Made by a program: the position numbers and the translations under genes
Notes under the pieces: model-generated
What the model saw: the letters and a program-made list of their open reading frames with translations, nothing else
What the model was told of the DNA's origin: nothing
The model's database searches: none
Part shown: piece by piece, positions 1 through 7,209 of the stretch
Layout of the letters: every line of letters begins with the position of its first letter
Position numbering within the stretch: the first letter of the stretch is position 1
DNA from: Candidatus Moraniibacteriota bacterium
Lineage (GTDB): Bacteria > Patescibacteriota > Minisyncoccia > Moranbacterales > UBA2206
NCBI GenBank assembly: GCA_003482885.1
Contig: DMXN01000036.1
Coordinates: 30,060-47,901, forward strand
Direction of reading: 5' to 3'
DNA: 17,842 bases

Positions 1-1
1 A

Positions 2-2479
2 GGAGAAAGTTTGGATGATCTTTTGCCGGAAGCTTTTGCCGTGACGCGCGAAGCGGTGAAACGGGTTGATAGCAAACGGCTTTTTGATGCGCAGTTAATG
101 GGCGGAATCGTTTTACATCAAGGAAGAATCGCCGAAATGAAAACCGGCGAAGGAAAAACGCATACCTCGCTTTTGCCGATGTATCTCAATGCCCTTTCAG
201 GGAAAGGCGTGCATTTAGTGACAGTCAATGATTATTTAGCCAAGCGCGATTGCAACTGGATGGGCGCGATTTTGCATTTTTTGGGAATTTCCACCGCTTG
301 CATTATTCATGATATTTCATATATTTATCAGCCAAAAGTAAAAGATGATAACGAAGTGGATATTGAAATGGAAAATCTCGCTCCGATTTCTCGGCGCGAA
401 GCGTACGCCTCCGACATTACTTACGGAACAAATAACGAATTTGGTTTTGATTATTTGCGCGACAATATGACGCAAACATTGGCGCAGATGGCGCAAAGGA
501 AATTAAACTATGTCATCGTGGATGAAGTGGACTCGATTTTGATTGACGAAGCCAGAACGCCGCTGATTATTTCCGCGCCGGACAGCGAATCGACCAAAAT
601 GTATCAGCAGTTCGCGACGCTTATTCCAAGATTAAAAAAAGAAGAAGATTATACCGTCGAGGAAAAAACCAAGTCCGTGACGATTACGGAAAACGGAATC
701 GCCAAAATCGAATCGTGGTTGAATGTCGGAAATATTTATGAAACAGGAAAAATCGGCTATGTCCATCATTTGGAGCAAGCTCTGAAAGCGCAGTTTATAT
801 TTCAAATTGATCGCGACTATGTTGTAAAAAATGGCGAAGTGATTATCGTCGATGATTTTACCGGACGGTTGATGCCGGGACGGCGTTATTCGGAAGGATT
901 ACATCAAGCGATTGAAGCCAAGGAAGGCGTGCGGGTGCAAAAAGAATCCAAAACTCTGGCGACTATCACTTTTCAAAACTATTTTCGGATGTACCAGAAA
1001 ATTTCCGGAATGACCGGAACCGCATCCACTTCGGCGGAAGAATTTTTCAAAGTGTATAAAATGGAAGTGATAGAAATTCCGACCAACAAACCGGCGATTC
1101 GCAAAGATATTCCCGATGTGGTTTATAAATCAGAAAAAGGAAAATTTAACGCCATTGTGGAAAAAATTAAGGAAGTGAATAAAATTGGTCAACCGATTTT
1201 AGTGGGAACAATCGCGGTGGAAAAATCGGAATATTTAAGTATGCTACTTTTAAAATCCGGCGTTCAACACGAAGTGCTTAACGCGAAAAATCATGAACGG
1301 GAAGCGCAAATTGTGGCGAAGGCCGGACATATCGGTTCAGTGACGATCGCGACCAACATGGCCGGTCGCGGAACGGACATTAAATTAGGCGAAGGCGTGC
1401 GAGAATTGGGCGGACTTTTTATTTTAGGAACGGAACGGCATGAGGCGCGGAGAATTGATAATCAATTACGGGGACGCGCCGGTCGGCAAGGCGATCCGGG
1501 AATGTCGCAATTTTTTGTTTCATTGGAAGACGAATTGATGCGCCGGTTTGGCGGAGATAATTTAATCAGCTTAATGACTAAACTTGGCTTGCCGGAAGAT
1601 CAGCCGATTCAAAACGCGATTATTTCCAAAACCATCGAAAACGCGCAATCAAAAATCGAGGGCTTTAATTTTGATATCAGAAAACATATTTTGGATTATG
1701 ATGATGTGATGAATAAGCAGCGGGAGATTTTGTATAAAAAAAGGCGGGCGGTTTTGGAAGCGGAAAATCTCAAGCCGGAAATCTTGGATAATATTCGCGA
1801 AGAAATTGAAAGCAGCGTTTCTTCCAGTCTGACCGCGGAAGACGGAAATTTGGATGCGGAAAAAATTATCGAAAGCGCAAGAAATATATTCACGCTTTCT
1901 CCGGAAGCGGAAAAAAAGATAAAAGAAATCGCCGGAGATAAAAATAAAAATACGGCGGAGTTAATCGGCGCGACGGCGGAATATCTAACAGGCGTTGCCA
2001 AAGAAATTTATAATCGGAAAGAAAAAGAATTCGGAGAGGTCAATATGCGTTCGATTGAAAAAAGCATCGCGTTGCAAACGATCGATGTTATTTGGATGAG
2101 TCATTTGGATGAAATCGATTATCTGCGCGAAGGCATCGGTTTGCGCGGCTATGGGCAAAGAGATCCGCTGGTGGAATACAAGCGGGAAGCATTTTCGATG
2201 TTCTCTTATTTAATCGAAAATATTAAATCAACCATCGCCCGCACTATTTTTCGCGTTTCCATTATTTCGGCGGAACCGGAAAAAGAAATTCCGCAAAAAA
2301 ATCTCAATTTCAGCGGAGCGTCGGAAGTCGAACAATTTGGGTCCGCCAAAAAAATTCAAGACGGCGAAACTAGAGAAGCGTCCAAACAGTCGCCGATTAT
2401 TAACGCTAATAAAGTCGGACGCAATGATCCATGTCCATGTAAAAGCGGTAAAAAATATAAGAAGTGTTGCGGGAAGTAG
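2..2479 (+). CDS. secA: Protein translocase ATPase SecA, 5' end missing
   Basis: SecA is the ATPase motor that pushes unfolded preproteins through the SecYEG channel. The frame is open from base 2, and its first residues (GESLDDLLPEAFAV) match the SecA N-terminal region some 50-60 residues in, so the real start lies before the window; the TTG at 11 is not a start. Counting from the codon at base 2, 825 residues are visible. The Walker A motif MKTGEGKT is at 46-53 and the DEAD-like DEVD at 174-177, followed by SILIDEARTPLI. Next come the helicase C-terminal segment (NMAGRGTDIKLGEGV, then QLRGRAGRQGDPG) and the helical scaffold. The C-terminal zinc and SecB/ribosome-binding tail is intact, with C811, C813, C822 and C823. 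Between LGIST and RREAY there are about 20 more residues than I recall in E. coli SecA. It converges on the minus-strand toxin gene across 66 bases, in which I see no convincing terminator. Confidence 0.98.
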   Translation, partial: GESLDDLLPEAFAVTREAVKRVDSKRLFDAQLMGGIVLHQGRIAEMKTGEGKTHTSLLPMYLNALSGKGVHLVTVNDYLAKRDCNWMGAILHFLGISTACIIHDISYIYQPKVKDDNEVDIEMENLAPISRREAYASDITYGTNNEFGFDYLRDNMTQTLAQMAQRKLNYVIVDEVDSILIDEARTPLIISAPDSESTKMYQQFATLIPRLKKEEDYTVEEKTKSVTITENGIAKIESWLNVGNIYETGKIGYVHHLEQALKAQFIFQIDRDYVVKNGEVIIVDDFTGRLMPGRRYSEGLHQAIEAKEGVRVQKESKTLATITFQNYFRMYQKISGMTGTASTSAEEFFKVYKMEVIEIPTNKPAIRKDIPDVVYKSEKGKFNAIVEKIKEVNKIGQPILVGTIAVEKSEYLSMLLLKSGVQHEVLNAKNHEREAQIVAKAGHIGSVTIATNMAGRGTDIKLGEGVRELGGLFILGTERHEARRIDNQLRGRAGRQGDPGMSQFFVSLEDELMRRFGGDNLISLMTKLGLPEDQPIQNAIISKTIENAQSKIEGFNFDIRKHILDYDDVMNKQREILYKKRRAVLEAENLKPEILDNIREEIESSVSSSLTAEDGNLDAEKIIESARNIFTLSPEAEKKIKEIAGDKNKNTAELIGATAEYLTGVAKEIYNRKEKEFGEVNMRSIEKSIALQTIDVIWMSHLDEIDYLREGIGLRGYGQRDPLVEYKREAFSMFSYLIENIKSTIARTIFRVSIISAEPEKEIPQKNLNFSGASEVEQFGSAKKIQDGETREASKQSPIINANKVGRNDPCPCKSGKKYKKCCGK

Positions 2480-2545
2480 GAAAATAATAAAGTGCGGTGG
2501 CAAATTGTCATCGCTTTCGATATGATATATGATCGGGCTTTCATT

Positions 2546-2908
2546 TTACTGGCTGATAATTCTGATTTTATTTTTTCCAATTATAGCCAAACGATTTTTA
2601 AGCCCGCTGTTTTTTTCTATGACAGCGATGAAATTCAAAAAAGCGCCGATAATTTCGTCGGCGGTAAATTGTCCGGCCAAGACGACAATAATTCCGAAAC
2701 AAGCGGAAATATTAAAACGAAAGATATCTCCAAATCCTCTATCGAAAGTCAAAAGAATTCTTTTTTCGCGACAAGCGAAATCAAAAATAGTATTGTCGCT
2801 GGCGCCGATCAAATTCGCTTCATAAACAGTTAAAATATCAAAGCCGTTTTTTCTGAGCGCTAAAATAATATCTCTGTTTATGCATTCGTCAGCAAAAAAA
2901 GTACTCAT
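2546..2908 (-). CDS. DUF5615-type PIN-like toxin
   Basis: A 120-residue protein with the pattern of DUF5615, a PIN-like family that is usually the toxin of a DUF433 antitoxin pair and is presumed to be an RNase. The acidic residues expected of a PIN-like metal site are visible: D7 and E8 in FFADECIN, D43 in the SDNTIFDFACREKR stretch, and D56 with D61 in LLTFDRGFGD. It lies 6 bases downstream of the DUF433-like gene on the same strand, the usual antitoxin-first order. The ATG at 2908 is the natural start because the conserved FxADE strand begins at residue 5. RNase activity is inferred from the family and has not been shown here. Confidence 0.85.
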   Translation of the reverse strand: MSTFFADECINRDIILALRKNGFDILTVYEANLIGASDNTIFDFACREKRILLTFDRGFGDIFRFNISACFGIIVVLAGQFTADEIIGAFLNFIAVIEKNSGLKNRLAIIGKNKIRIISQ

Positions 2909-2914
2909 AAAAAT

Positions 2915-3163
2915 TTAGCAGGATTTAATTTCCAGCACCTCTTCTTTGCCAAGAACTTTGGCGGCATAATCAAGAGCGATTTTTGCTTTATTTACAGTGA
3001 CGCCGGGATATTGTTCGGGAATATTTTTGATGGCATAACCCATTTGCAAAAGATTCAAAAGATCAGTAATGGCGATGCGAGTTCCTTTAATGCAAGGCTT
3101 TCCAAAGCGGACGCTTTGTTTGACGGTAATGCCTTTGGGAGGATTAACTTTGGCGATTTCCAT
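2915..3163 (-). CDS. DUF433 family antitoxin-like protein
   Basis: An 82-residue protein with the DUF433 signature: RFGKPCIKGTRI at 19-30, then a helix-turn-helix-like segment (TDLLNLLQMGYAIKNIPEQYPGVT) and the closing helix KAKIALDYAAKVL. Members of this family are predicted DNA-binding antitoxins encoded before a DUF5615 PIN-like toxin, and that arrangement is present here. It probably binds and neutralises the toxin and may repress its own promoter (inference). A consensus promoter lies just upstream, giving a leader of about 20 bases. No Shine-Dalgarno sequence is visible before the ATG. Confidence 0.87.
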   Translation of the reverse strand: MEIAKVNPPKGITVKQSVRFGKPCIKGTRIAITDLLNLLQMGYAIKNIPEQYPGVTVNKAKIALDYAAKVLGKEEVLEIKSC

Positions 3164-3190
3164 AAAATGAATTTAATAATTATTACAGTG

Positions 3191-3220
3191 ATTATAGCAA
3201 TAAAAATAAAACCCTGTCAA
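3191..3220 (-). promoter_or_regulatory. Sigma-70-type promoter of the toxin-antitoxin operon
   Basis: Read on the minus strand, a perfect -35 TTGACA (3220-3215) is followed by an 18-base spacer and a perfect -10 TATAAT (3196-3191). Transcription would start near 3184, about 21 bases before the antitoxin ATG. It is one of the two best consensus matches in the window. Confidence 0.8.
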
Positions 3221-3290
3221 TTCAAGAAGGTTGCATAATAAAAAATGTCGCAAGGGAAATGAAATATTTGCCCTGTGGATAACTTTCCTA

Positions 3291-3319
3291 TTGACGCATT
3301 TTGGCGTATGTTGTAATAT
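3291..3319 (+). promoter_or_regulatory. Sigma-70-type promoter reading towards the repeat-protein gene
   Basis: A TTGACG -35 (3291-3296), a 17-base spacer and a TAATAT -10 (3314-3319) predict a start near 3326. It is divergent from the toxin-antitoxin promoter. The leader to the next large gene would be about 206 bases and contains a terminator-like hairpin. A perfect DnaA-box 9-mer (TGTGGATAA, 3274-3282) lies 8 bases before the -35. Confidence 0.65.
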
Positions 3320-3325
3320 ATGAAT

Positions 3326-3490
3326 ATTGATCGATAAAAAAAGTATTTTGTCGCGCAAAATCTTTGCGATTGTTTTGCAAAAAAATAAAATAAAATAAGG
3401 GTGAGTAAGAATGAAAATAAAAAGTGAAAAATTTAATATTGAGAAAACTATTGCCACAAAAGAGCAGCGCTGTTTCTTTTGTGGTTTTTT
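3326..3490 (+). ncRNA. Possible small RNA or attenuated leader of about 165 nt
   Basis: A good promoter and a good intrinsic terminator bracket this segment, and no convincing gene fits between them. It contains a short hairpin (CGCAAA / TTTGCG, 3354-3368), an A-rich stretch and the terminator stem. It could be an independent small RNA, or the 5' leader of the repeat-protein mRNA in which the hairpin limits read-through. I do not recognise a known RNA family. The call rests on the layout alone. Confidence 0.3.
3454..3490 (+). terminator. Intrinsic terminator or attenuator hairpin
   Basis: A perfect 10-bp stem, CCACAAAAGA (3454-3463) and TCTTTTGTGG (3475-3484), encloses an 11-base loop that contains the palindrome CAGCGCTG. 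Six T residues follow directly (3485-3490). It has the form of a Rho-independent terminator, yet it lies between a promoter and the start of the gene at 3532, so it ends a short RNA or acts as an attenuator. Confidence 0.7.
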
Positions 3491-3531
3491 ATATATCTTA
3501 ATAAGTAATTAACTAAATAATAAATAAAAAA

Positions 3532-6500
3532 ATGAAAAGAAAATTGACACAAAGGTTAGGGGTGCTGACGATTGCGATGTTTGTCGCAATGCTCGCGGCG
3601 CCTGCTGACGCTCTCATTATGAATGCTGACATTGCGAGCAATGCCGGCATCGCTTATGGGAAATTGAAATTGAACGGAAAAATCGATTCCGATGATATCA
3701 AAAACGGATCTATCAAAGGAAAAGATATTAAAGATGACGCGATAGATTCGGACAAGATCGACGACGAGTCAATCGAATCCGAAGATATCAAAAATGGAAC
3801 GATCACTGTGAGCGATCTTGCCGCGGGAACTTTGACTGCCGCATCACTCGCTGACGGTGCTGTAACTTCCGCTAAAATTCTAGACTCGACCGTGGCTTCG
3901 GCTGATATTGCCGCTGACACGATCGTTGCCGCTGACATCGCCACTGGCGGTGTTGGCACATTGGAAATTTTGGATGGAGCAATCCTGACGGGAGATATTT
4001 CAATCGGAGGTGTAACGACAGGAAATATTCTTGACGGAACAATCGCTACAGCTGATATCGCCGATCTAGCTATCACGAATGGCAAGATAGGTCTTGATGT
4101 GATTTTGGCGGACAGCATTGCTGAAGGAGCGGTTGCAACATCAGAAATTCTAGATGCTACAATCCTGACGGGAGATATTTCAACCGGAGGTGTAACGACG
4201 GGAAATATTCTTGATGCGACAATTACTGCTGCTGATCTTGGCGCTGATTCTGTTGCTTCCAGCGAAATTGCCGCTGATGCTGTAACTGCTGATGAAATTG
4301 CAACAAGCGGAGTCGCGACAGCCGAAATTCTTAACGGAACGATTGTTGCTGCTGATTTAGCGACTGATCTTGCTCTTAGCACAACCGGAAGCGTAACTGT
4401 TGATAATGCAACTTGGAACACAGATGCAATCACAACAACAGGCGCTAGCTCTGGATTCGGTATTAACACTACTAATGGCGTGGATGCTGATGGAAATGTT
4501 GCGATCAATGCTGGAACAGGATCAATTACCTTTACTGCCGGATCATTTGTTGGTTTGCCAGTCGGAGGAACTTCAGTCGCTCTGACTCCAACCGCAGATG
4601 CGGATAGCACAATTAATCCGGGAGCTAATAACGCTGTTGGCTTGACTATACAAGCTAGCGCACATGCTGGAAATCCTAGCATATTGGTATTAAAAAATGA
4701 TGCCGGAGTAAATCAAGTTGTAGTAAGCACTACTGGCGCAACTACATTTACTCAAGCTATTACTGCTACTGGCGGTGTAGTTGGCGCTCTTACAGGAAAT
4801 GCTGACACAGTAACTGCCGGTGTTTATACAACAGACACAGCAACAGTTACTTCTGCAATGATCGCGGTTGATACAATAGCTGCTGTTGACATCGCAACTA
4901 GCGGAGTTGCAACAGCTGAAATTTTAGATGGAACAATCATTGTGGATGATTTAGCAGACAGCGCTGTGACTTCCGCAAAGATTTTGGACGCAACAATCGC
5001 TGCTGCTGATTTGGCTGCTGATTCTGTAACCGCTTCCAAGATTGGTGACGGTGAAGTTGGAGCGGCGGAAATTGCGACAAGCGCAGTAACAACGACAGAA
5101 ATTCTTGACGACACTATCGCTTCTGCTGATATCGCCGCCAATACAATCGTTGCCGATGATATTGCTACCGACGCAGTTGGAACAACAGAAATTCTTGACG
5201 CTACCATTGTAACCGGAGACATTGCTACCGGAGGTGTTGCGACGGGAAATATTTTAGACGGAACGATTCTAACTGGGGATATTTCGGTAGATACTATTCT
5301 AGCTGTCGACATTGCTGAAGGAGGAGTTGCAACAAGCGAAATTCTTGATGACACTGTCGCTTCTGCTGATATCGCTGCCGACACTATCGTCGCTGCTGAT
5401 ATTGCAACGGGCGCTGTCGAAACAACAGAAATTCTTGATGGAACGATTTTGACTGGAGACATTTCGGCAGATACAATTTTAGCTGTGGATATTGCAACCG
5501 GCGGAGTTGCTACAACTGAAATCTTAGATCTCACAATTCTTGCCGGAGACTTGGCTGCCGATGCGGTTACTTCTGCTAAGATTTTGGATGGTGAAATAGT
5601 CGCTGGCGACATTGCGACAAGCGGAGTTGCAACAGCTGAAATATTAAATGCTACTATCTTAGGAGAAGATTTGGCTGCTAATATTGCTATCACCACTACC
5701 GGAGCGGCTGCTTTAAATGGAGGAATCTCAGTTGACACTTCAGCCTTTACTGTTGCTGATACAACCGGAGATGTGGCAACTGCCGGAGATTTGGATGTAA
5801 ATGGTGAAGATATTGATTCTGACGGTTCGATGGATATTACCGGCGCAACCGGAATGAATATCAATACTGGAGCCGGAGACATTGTTCTTGCGCCGAATGG
5901 AAATAATGTTAATCCTAGCGCCGATAGCACGGATTCTCTAGGAGAAGACGCAACAAGATGGTCAACAATTTTCGCTGATACATTGAATTATTCCTCAGCT
6001 TTGACTGATGATAATTCAGGCAATACAACTGTTACTATTGGAGATAGCAACACGCTTGATACATTAAACATTACTGCCAATACAGCAATTTCTGATGCTC
6101 AATGGTCAGTTACAAATGCTGGTGTTGCGACCTTCGTTTCAGTTGATGGACCTTTGGGTTCGGTAGCTCCTGCCGCAGTTGATGCAACCACTATTCAATT
6201 GGACGCAGTATTGACATTTGATACGAATAATGATTCGGTCAATAACTCAGCTGACGCCACATTTGATTTCACGAGAGATGATGCGGGCGCAGTTACCATT
6301 ACGGCATCTGATGATAATGCTGTTGCAGACCTTGTAGTTACTCCTGGTTCAACCGGAGCTTTAACTCTTGGTACTAATGCTGCTACTACTTCCATAACTC
6401 TTGCTACCGACGGAACAGGAACAGCCGAAGTAGTTTTACCGGATGGATCTATTAGCACAGCGGAAATTTTGGATAGCACCGTTGCTTCTGCTGACATTGC

Positions 6501-6855
6501 AGCTGACACAATTACAGCTGATGATGTCGCTGCCGGAGCAATCGGAACTTCCGAAATTGCTGCCGATGTCATTGTTGCTGATGATATTGCAACTGGCGGA
6601 GTTGGCACATTGGAAATTCTTGATGCTACGATTGCCGGAGGAGACTTGGCTGCTAATATAGCCATTACGACTTCAGGCACATTGACTTCGACCGGAACAG
6701 TTGACTTCAGCGGGGCTAGCTTGATAATCGATAGCGGATTAACAGCAGCTATTCCTGGAACATGCACAGTTGGTCAATTATTCGTTGCCACAGATGGAGC
6801 TGTAGGATCAAGAATTATGGTCTGTACAGCAACCAACACTTGGGCTGCGAATTAA
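3532..6855 (+). CDS. Exported decapeptide-repeat solenoid protein, tail-fibre/adhesin-like
   Basis: This 1107-residue protein has a Sec signal peptide (basic MKRKLTQR, a hydrophobic core, likely cut after ADA at 27), so it should be exported. From about residue 51, hydrophobic I/V/L residues recur every five residues and similar sequence every ten (for example DIATGGVGTL, EILDGAILTG, DISIGGVTTG). There are three blocks: about 51-280, 439-720 and 971-1046. Each ends with a similar cap: DLATDLALSTTG, DLAANIAITTTG and DLAANIAITTSG. The linker domains contain pieces like those in phage tail-fibre and adhesin proteins (ILVLKNDAGVNQVVVSTTG; PSADSTDSLGEDATRWSTIF). The only cysteines, C1078 and C1098, are in the C-terminal domain and could pair. 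Small residues two before each I/V recall the A(D/N)Lxx pentapeptide repeat, so a beta-solenoid is plausible but unproven. A surface fibre or attachment role is inferred. No Shine-Dalgarno is visible. A strong terminator follows. Confidence 0.85.
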   Translation: MKRKLTQRLGVLTIAMFVAMLAAPADALIMNADIASNAGIAYGKLKLNGKIDSDDIKNGSIKGKDIKDDAIDSDKIDDESIESEDIKNGTITVSDLAAGTLTAASLADGAVTSAKILDSTVASADIAADTIVAADIATGGVGTLEILDGAILTGDISIGGVTTGNILDGTIATADIADLAITNGKIGLDVILADSIAEGAVATSEILDATILTGDISTGGVTTGNILDATITAADLGADSVASSEIAADAVTADEIATSGVATAEILNGTIVAADLATDLALSTTGSVTVDNATWNTDAITTTGASSGFGINTTNGVDADGNVAINAGTGSITFTAGSFVGLPVGGTSVALTPTADADSTINPGANNAVGLTIQASAHAGNPSILVLKNDAGVNQVVVSTTGATTFTQAITATGGVVGALTGNADTVTAGVYTTDTATVTSAMIAVDTIAAVDIATSGVATAEILDGTIIVDDLADSAVTSAKILDATIAAADLAADSVTASKIGDGEVGAAEIATSAVTTTEILDDTIASADIAANTIVADDIATDAVGTTEILDATIVTGDIATGGVATGNILDGTILTGDISVDTILAVDIAEGGVATSEILDDTVASADIAADTIVAADIATGAVETTEILDGTILTGDISADTILAVDIATGGVATTEILDLTILAGDLAADAVTSAKILDGEIVAGDIATSGVATAEILNATILGEDLAANIAITTTGAAALNGGISVDTSAFTVADTTGDVATAGDLDVNGEDIDSDGSMDITGATGMNINTGAGDIVLAPNGNNVNPSADSTDSLGEDATRWSTIFADTLNYSSALTDDNSGNTTVTIGDSNTLDTLNITANTAISDAQWSVTNAGVATFVSVDGPLGSVAPAAVDATTIQLDAVLTFDTNNDSVNNSADATFDFTRDDAGAVTITASDDNAVADLVVTPGSTGALTLGTNAATTSITLATDGTGTAEVVLPDGSISTAEILDSTVASADIAADTITADDVAAGAIGTSEIAADVIVADDIATGGVGTLEILDATIAGGDLAANIAITTSGTLTSTGTVDFSGASLIIDSGLTAAIPGTCTVGQLFVATDGAVGSRIMVCTATNTWAAN
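3682..4371 (+). repeat. Decapeptide repeat block 1 (about 23 units of 30 bp)
   Basis: Residues 51-280 of the exported protein fall into uninterrupted 10-residue units with hydrophobic residues at two positions five apart. The first four or five units are rich in K, D and E (DIKNGSIKGK, DIKDDAIDSD); later units are A/T/G-rich. At DNA level, 3980-4032 and 4160-4212 are almost identical and exactly 180 bp apart, which is six units. Confidence 0.85.
4846..5691 (+). repeat. Decapeptide repeat block 2 (about 28 units of 30 bp)
   Basis: Residues about 439-720 resume the 10-residue period after a non-repeat domain, with units such as EILDGTILTG, DISADTILAV and DIATGGVATT. Similar multi-unit runs recur within the block, for example around 5098 and 5338, 240 bp (eight units) apart. 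It ends in the cap DLAANIAITTTG. Confidence 0.85.
6442..6669 (+). repeat. Decapeptide repeat block 3 (about 7-8 units of 30 bp)
   Basis: Residues 971-1046 form a short third block (SISTAEILDS, TVASADIAAD, TITADDVAAG and so on). It ends in the cap DLAANIAITTSG, almost the same as the cap of block 2, directly before the cysteine-containing C-terminal domain. Confidence 0.82.
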
Positions 6856-6890
6856 ACCTTGCGATTGCTAATCTGAAACTCTGAAATAGA

Positions 6891-6930
6891 AAACCTCCCC
6901 GATTTTCATCGGGGAGGTTTTTGTTTTTTT
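6891..6930 (+). terminator. Rho-independent terminator of the repeat-protein gene
   Basis: A perfect 12-bp stem, AAACCTCCCCGA (6891-6902) and TCGGGGAGGTTT (6909-6920), has a 6-base loop and is followed by TTGTTTTTTT. It starts 36 bases after the stop codon of the repeat-protein gene. Confidence 0.92.
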
Positions 6931-6990
6931 GGAAAAATGGTAGAATTGGGTTGCGGTGAAAAAATAAATTGAGACTGTATAACAAATTTG

Positions 6991-7129
6991 TGACGCATTG
7001 TGGTTTGTATTGACGCATTGTATCCGTAGAGACGCAAACATTGGTGATGACGCAAACGTTTGTAGAGACGCGATTTGTATTTGTAGAGACGCCCCGGCGG
7101 GGCGTCTCTACGGGTGCATCGGGTGCATC
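6991..7129. repeat. GACGC-rich repeat cluster upstream of the RAYT gene
   Basis: This stretch has no convincing gene. It holds two direct copies of TGACGCATTG (6991-7000 and 7011-7020), two half-units of the palindrome starting GTAGAGACGC (7026 and 7062), one complete palindrome (7083-7111), and a tandem 9-mer GGGTGCATC (7112-7120 and 7121-7129) with a degenerate third copy. The cluster looks like a degraded REP/BIME array next to its transposase. The rest of 6931-7209 shows no other feature. Confidence 0.7.
7083..7111. repeat. REP-like palindrome, copy 1
   Basis: A perfect 29-bp palindrome with 13-bp arms (GTAGAGACGCCCC and its complement) around the 3-base centre GGC. It lies 98 bases upstream of the REP-associated transposase. 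The same element recurs at 7546 and 11336. Confidence 0.88.
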
Positions 7130-7209
7130 GGGTGTGTTGCGTGGTACCGGTGGTGGCGTGGTGCGCGAAAACCAACACGATGCAAATAATGTGACGCAAT
7201 AAAATAATT

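Noticed and set aside
2480..2545. Possible bidirectional terminator between secA and the toxin gene
   Set aside because: The best pairing (AAAGTG with CGCTTT) is short, contains a wobble pair and has a long loop; it is not convincing.
2492..2833. Plus-strand frame of 113 codons opposite the toxin gene
   Set aside because: The minus-strand DUF5615 signature and promoter explain the region; this frame is its complement.
3682..4371. 30-bp periodicity considered as a CRISPR array
   Set aside because: The period is continuous coding sequence with diverged units; there are no constant repeats separated by unique spacers and no cas genes.
3654..4682. Long minus-strand frame opposite repeat block 1 (342 codons)
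   Set aside because: It exists because the repeat codons on the plus strand leave the complement free of stops. Its translation is low-complexity Ala/Val/Ser/Ile with no motif, and the plus-strand protein has a signal peptide and ordered domains.
4824..5930. Long minus-strand frame opposite repeat block 2 (368 codons)
   Set aside because: It has the same cause: a periodic, biased complement of the decapeptide repeats.
6195..6767. Minus-strand frame opposite repeat block 3 (190 codons)
   Set aside because: Low-complexity complement of the repeat gene, without promoter or recognisable domain.
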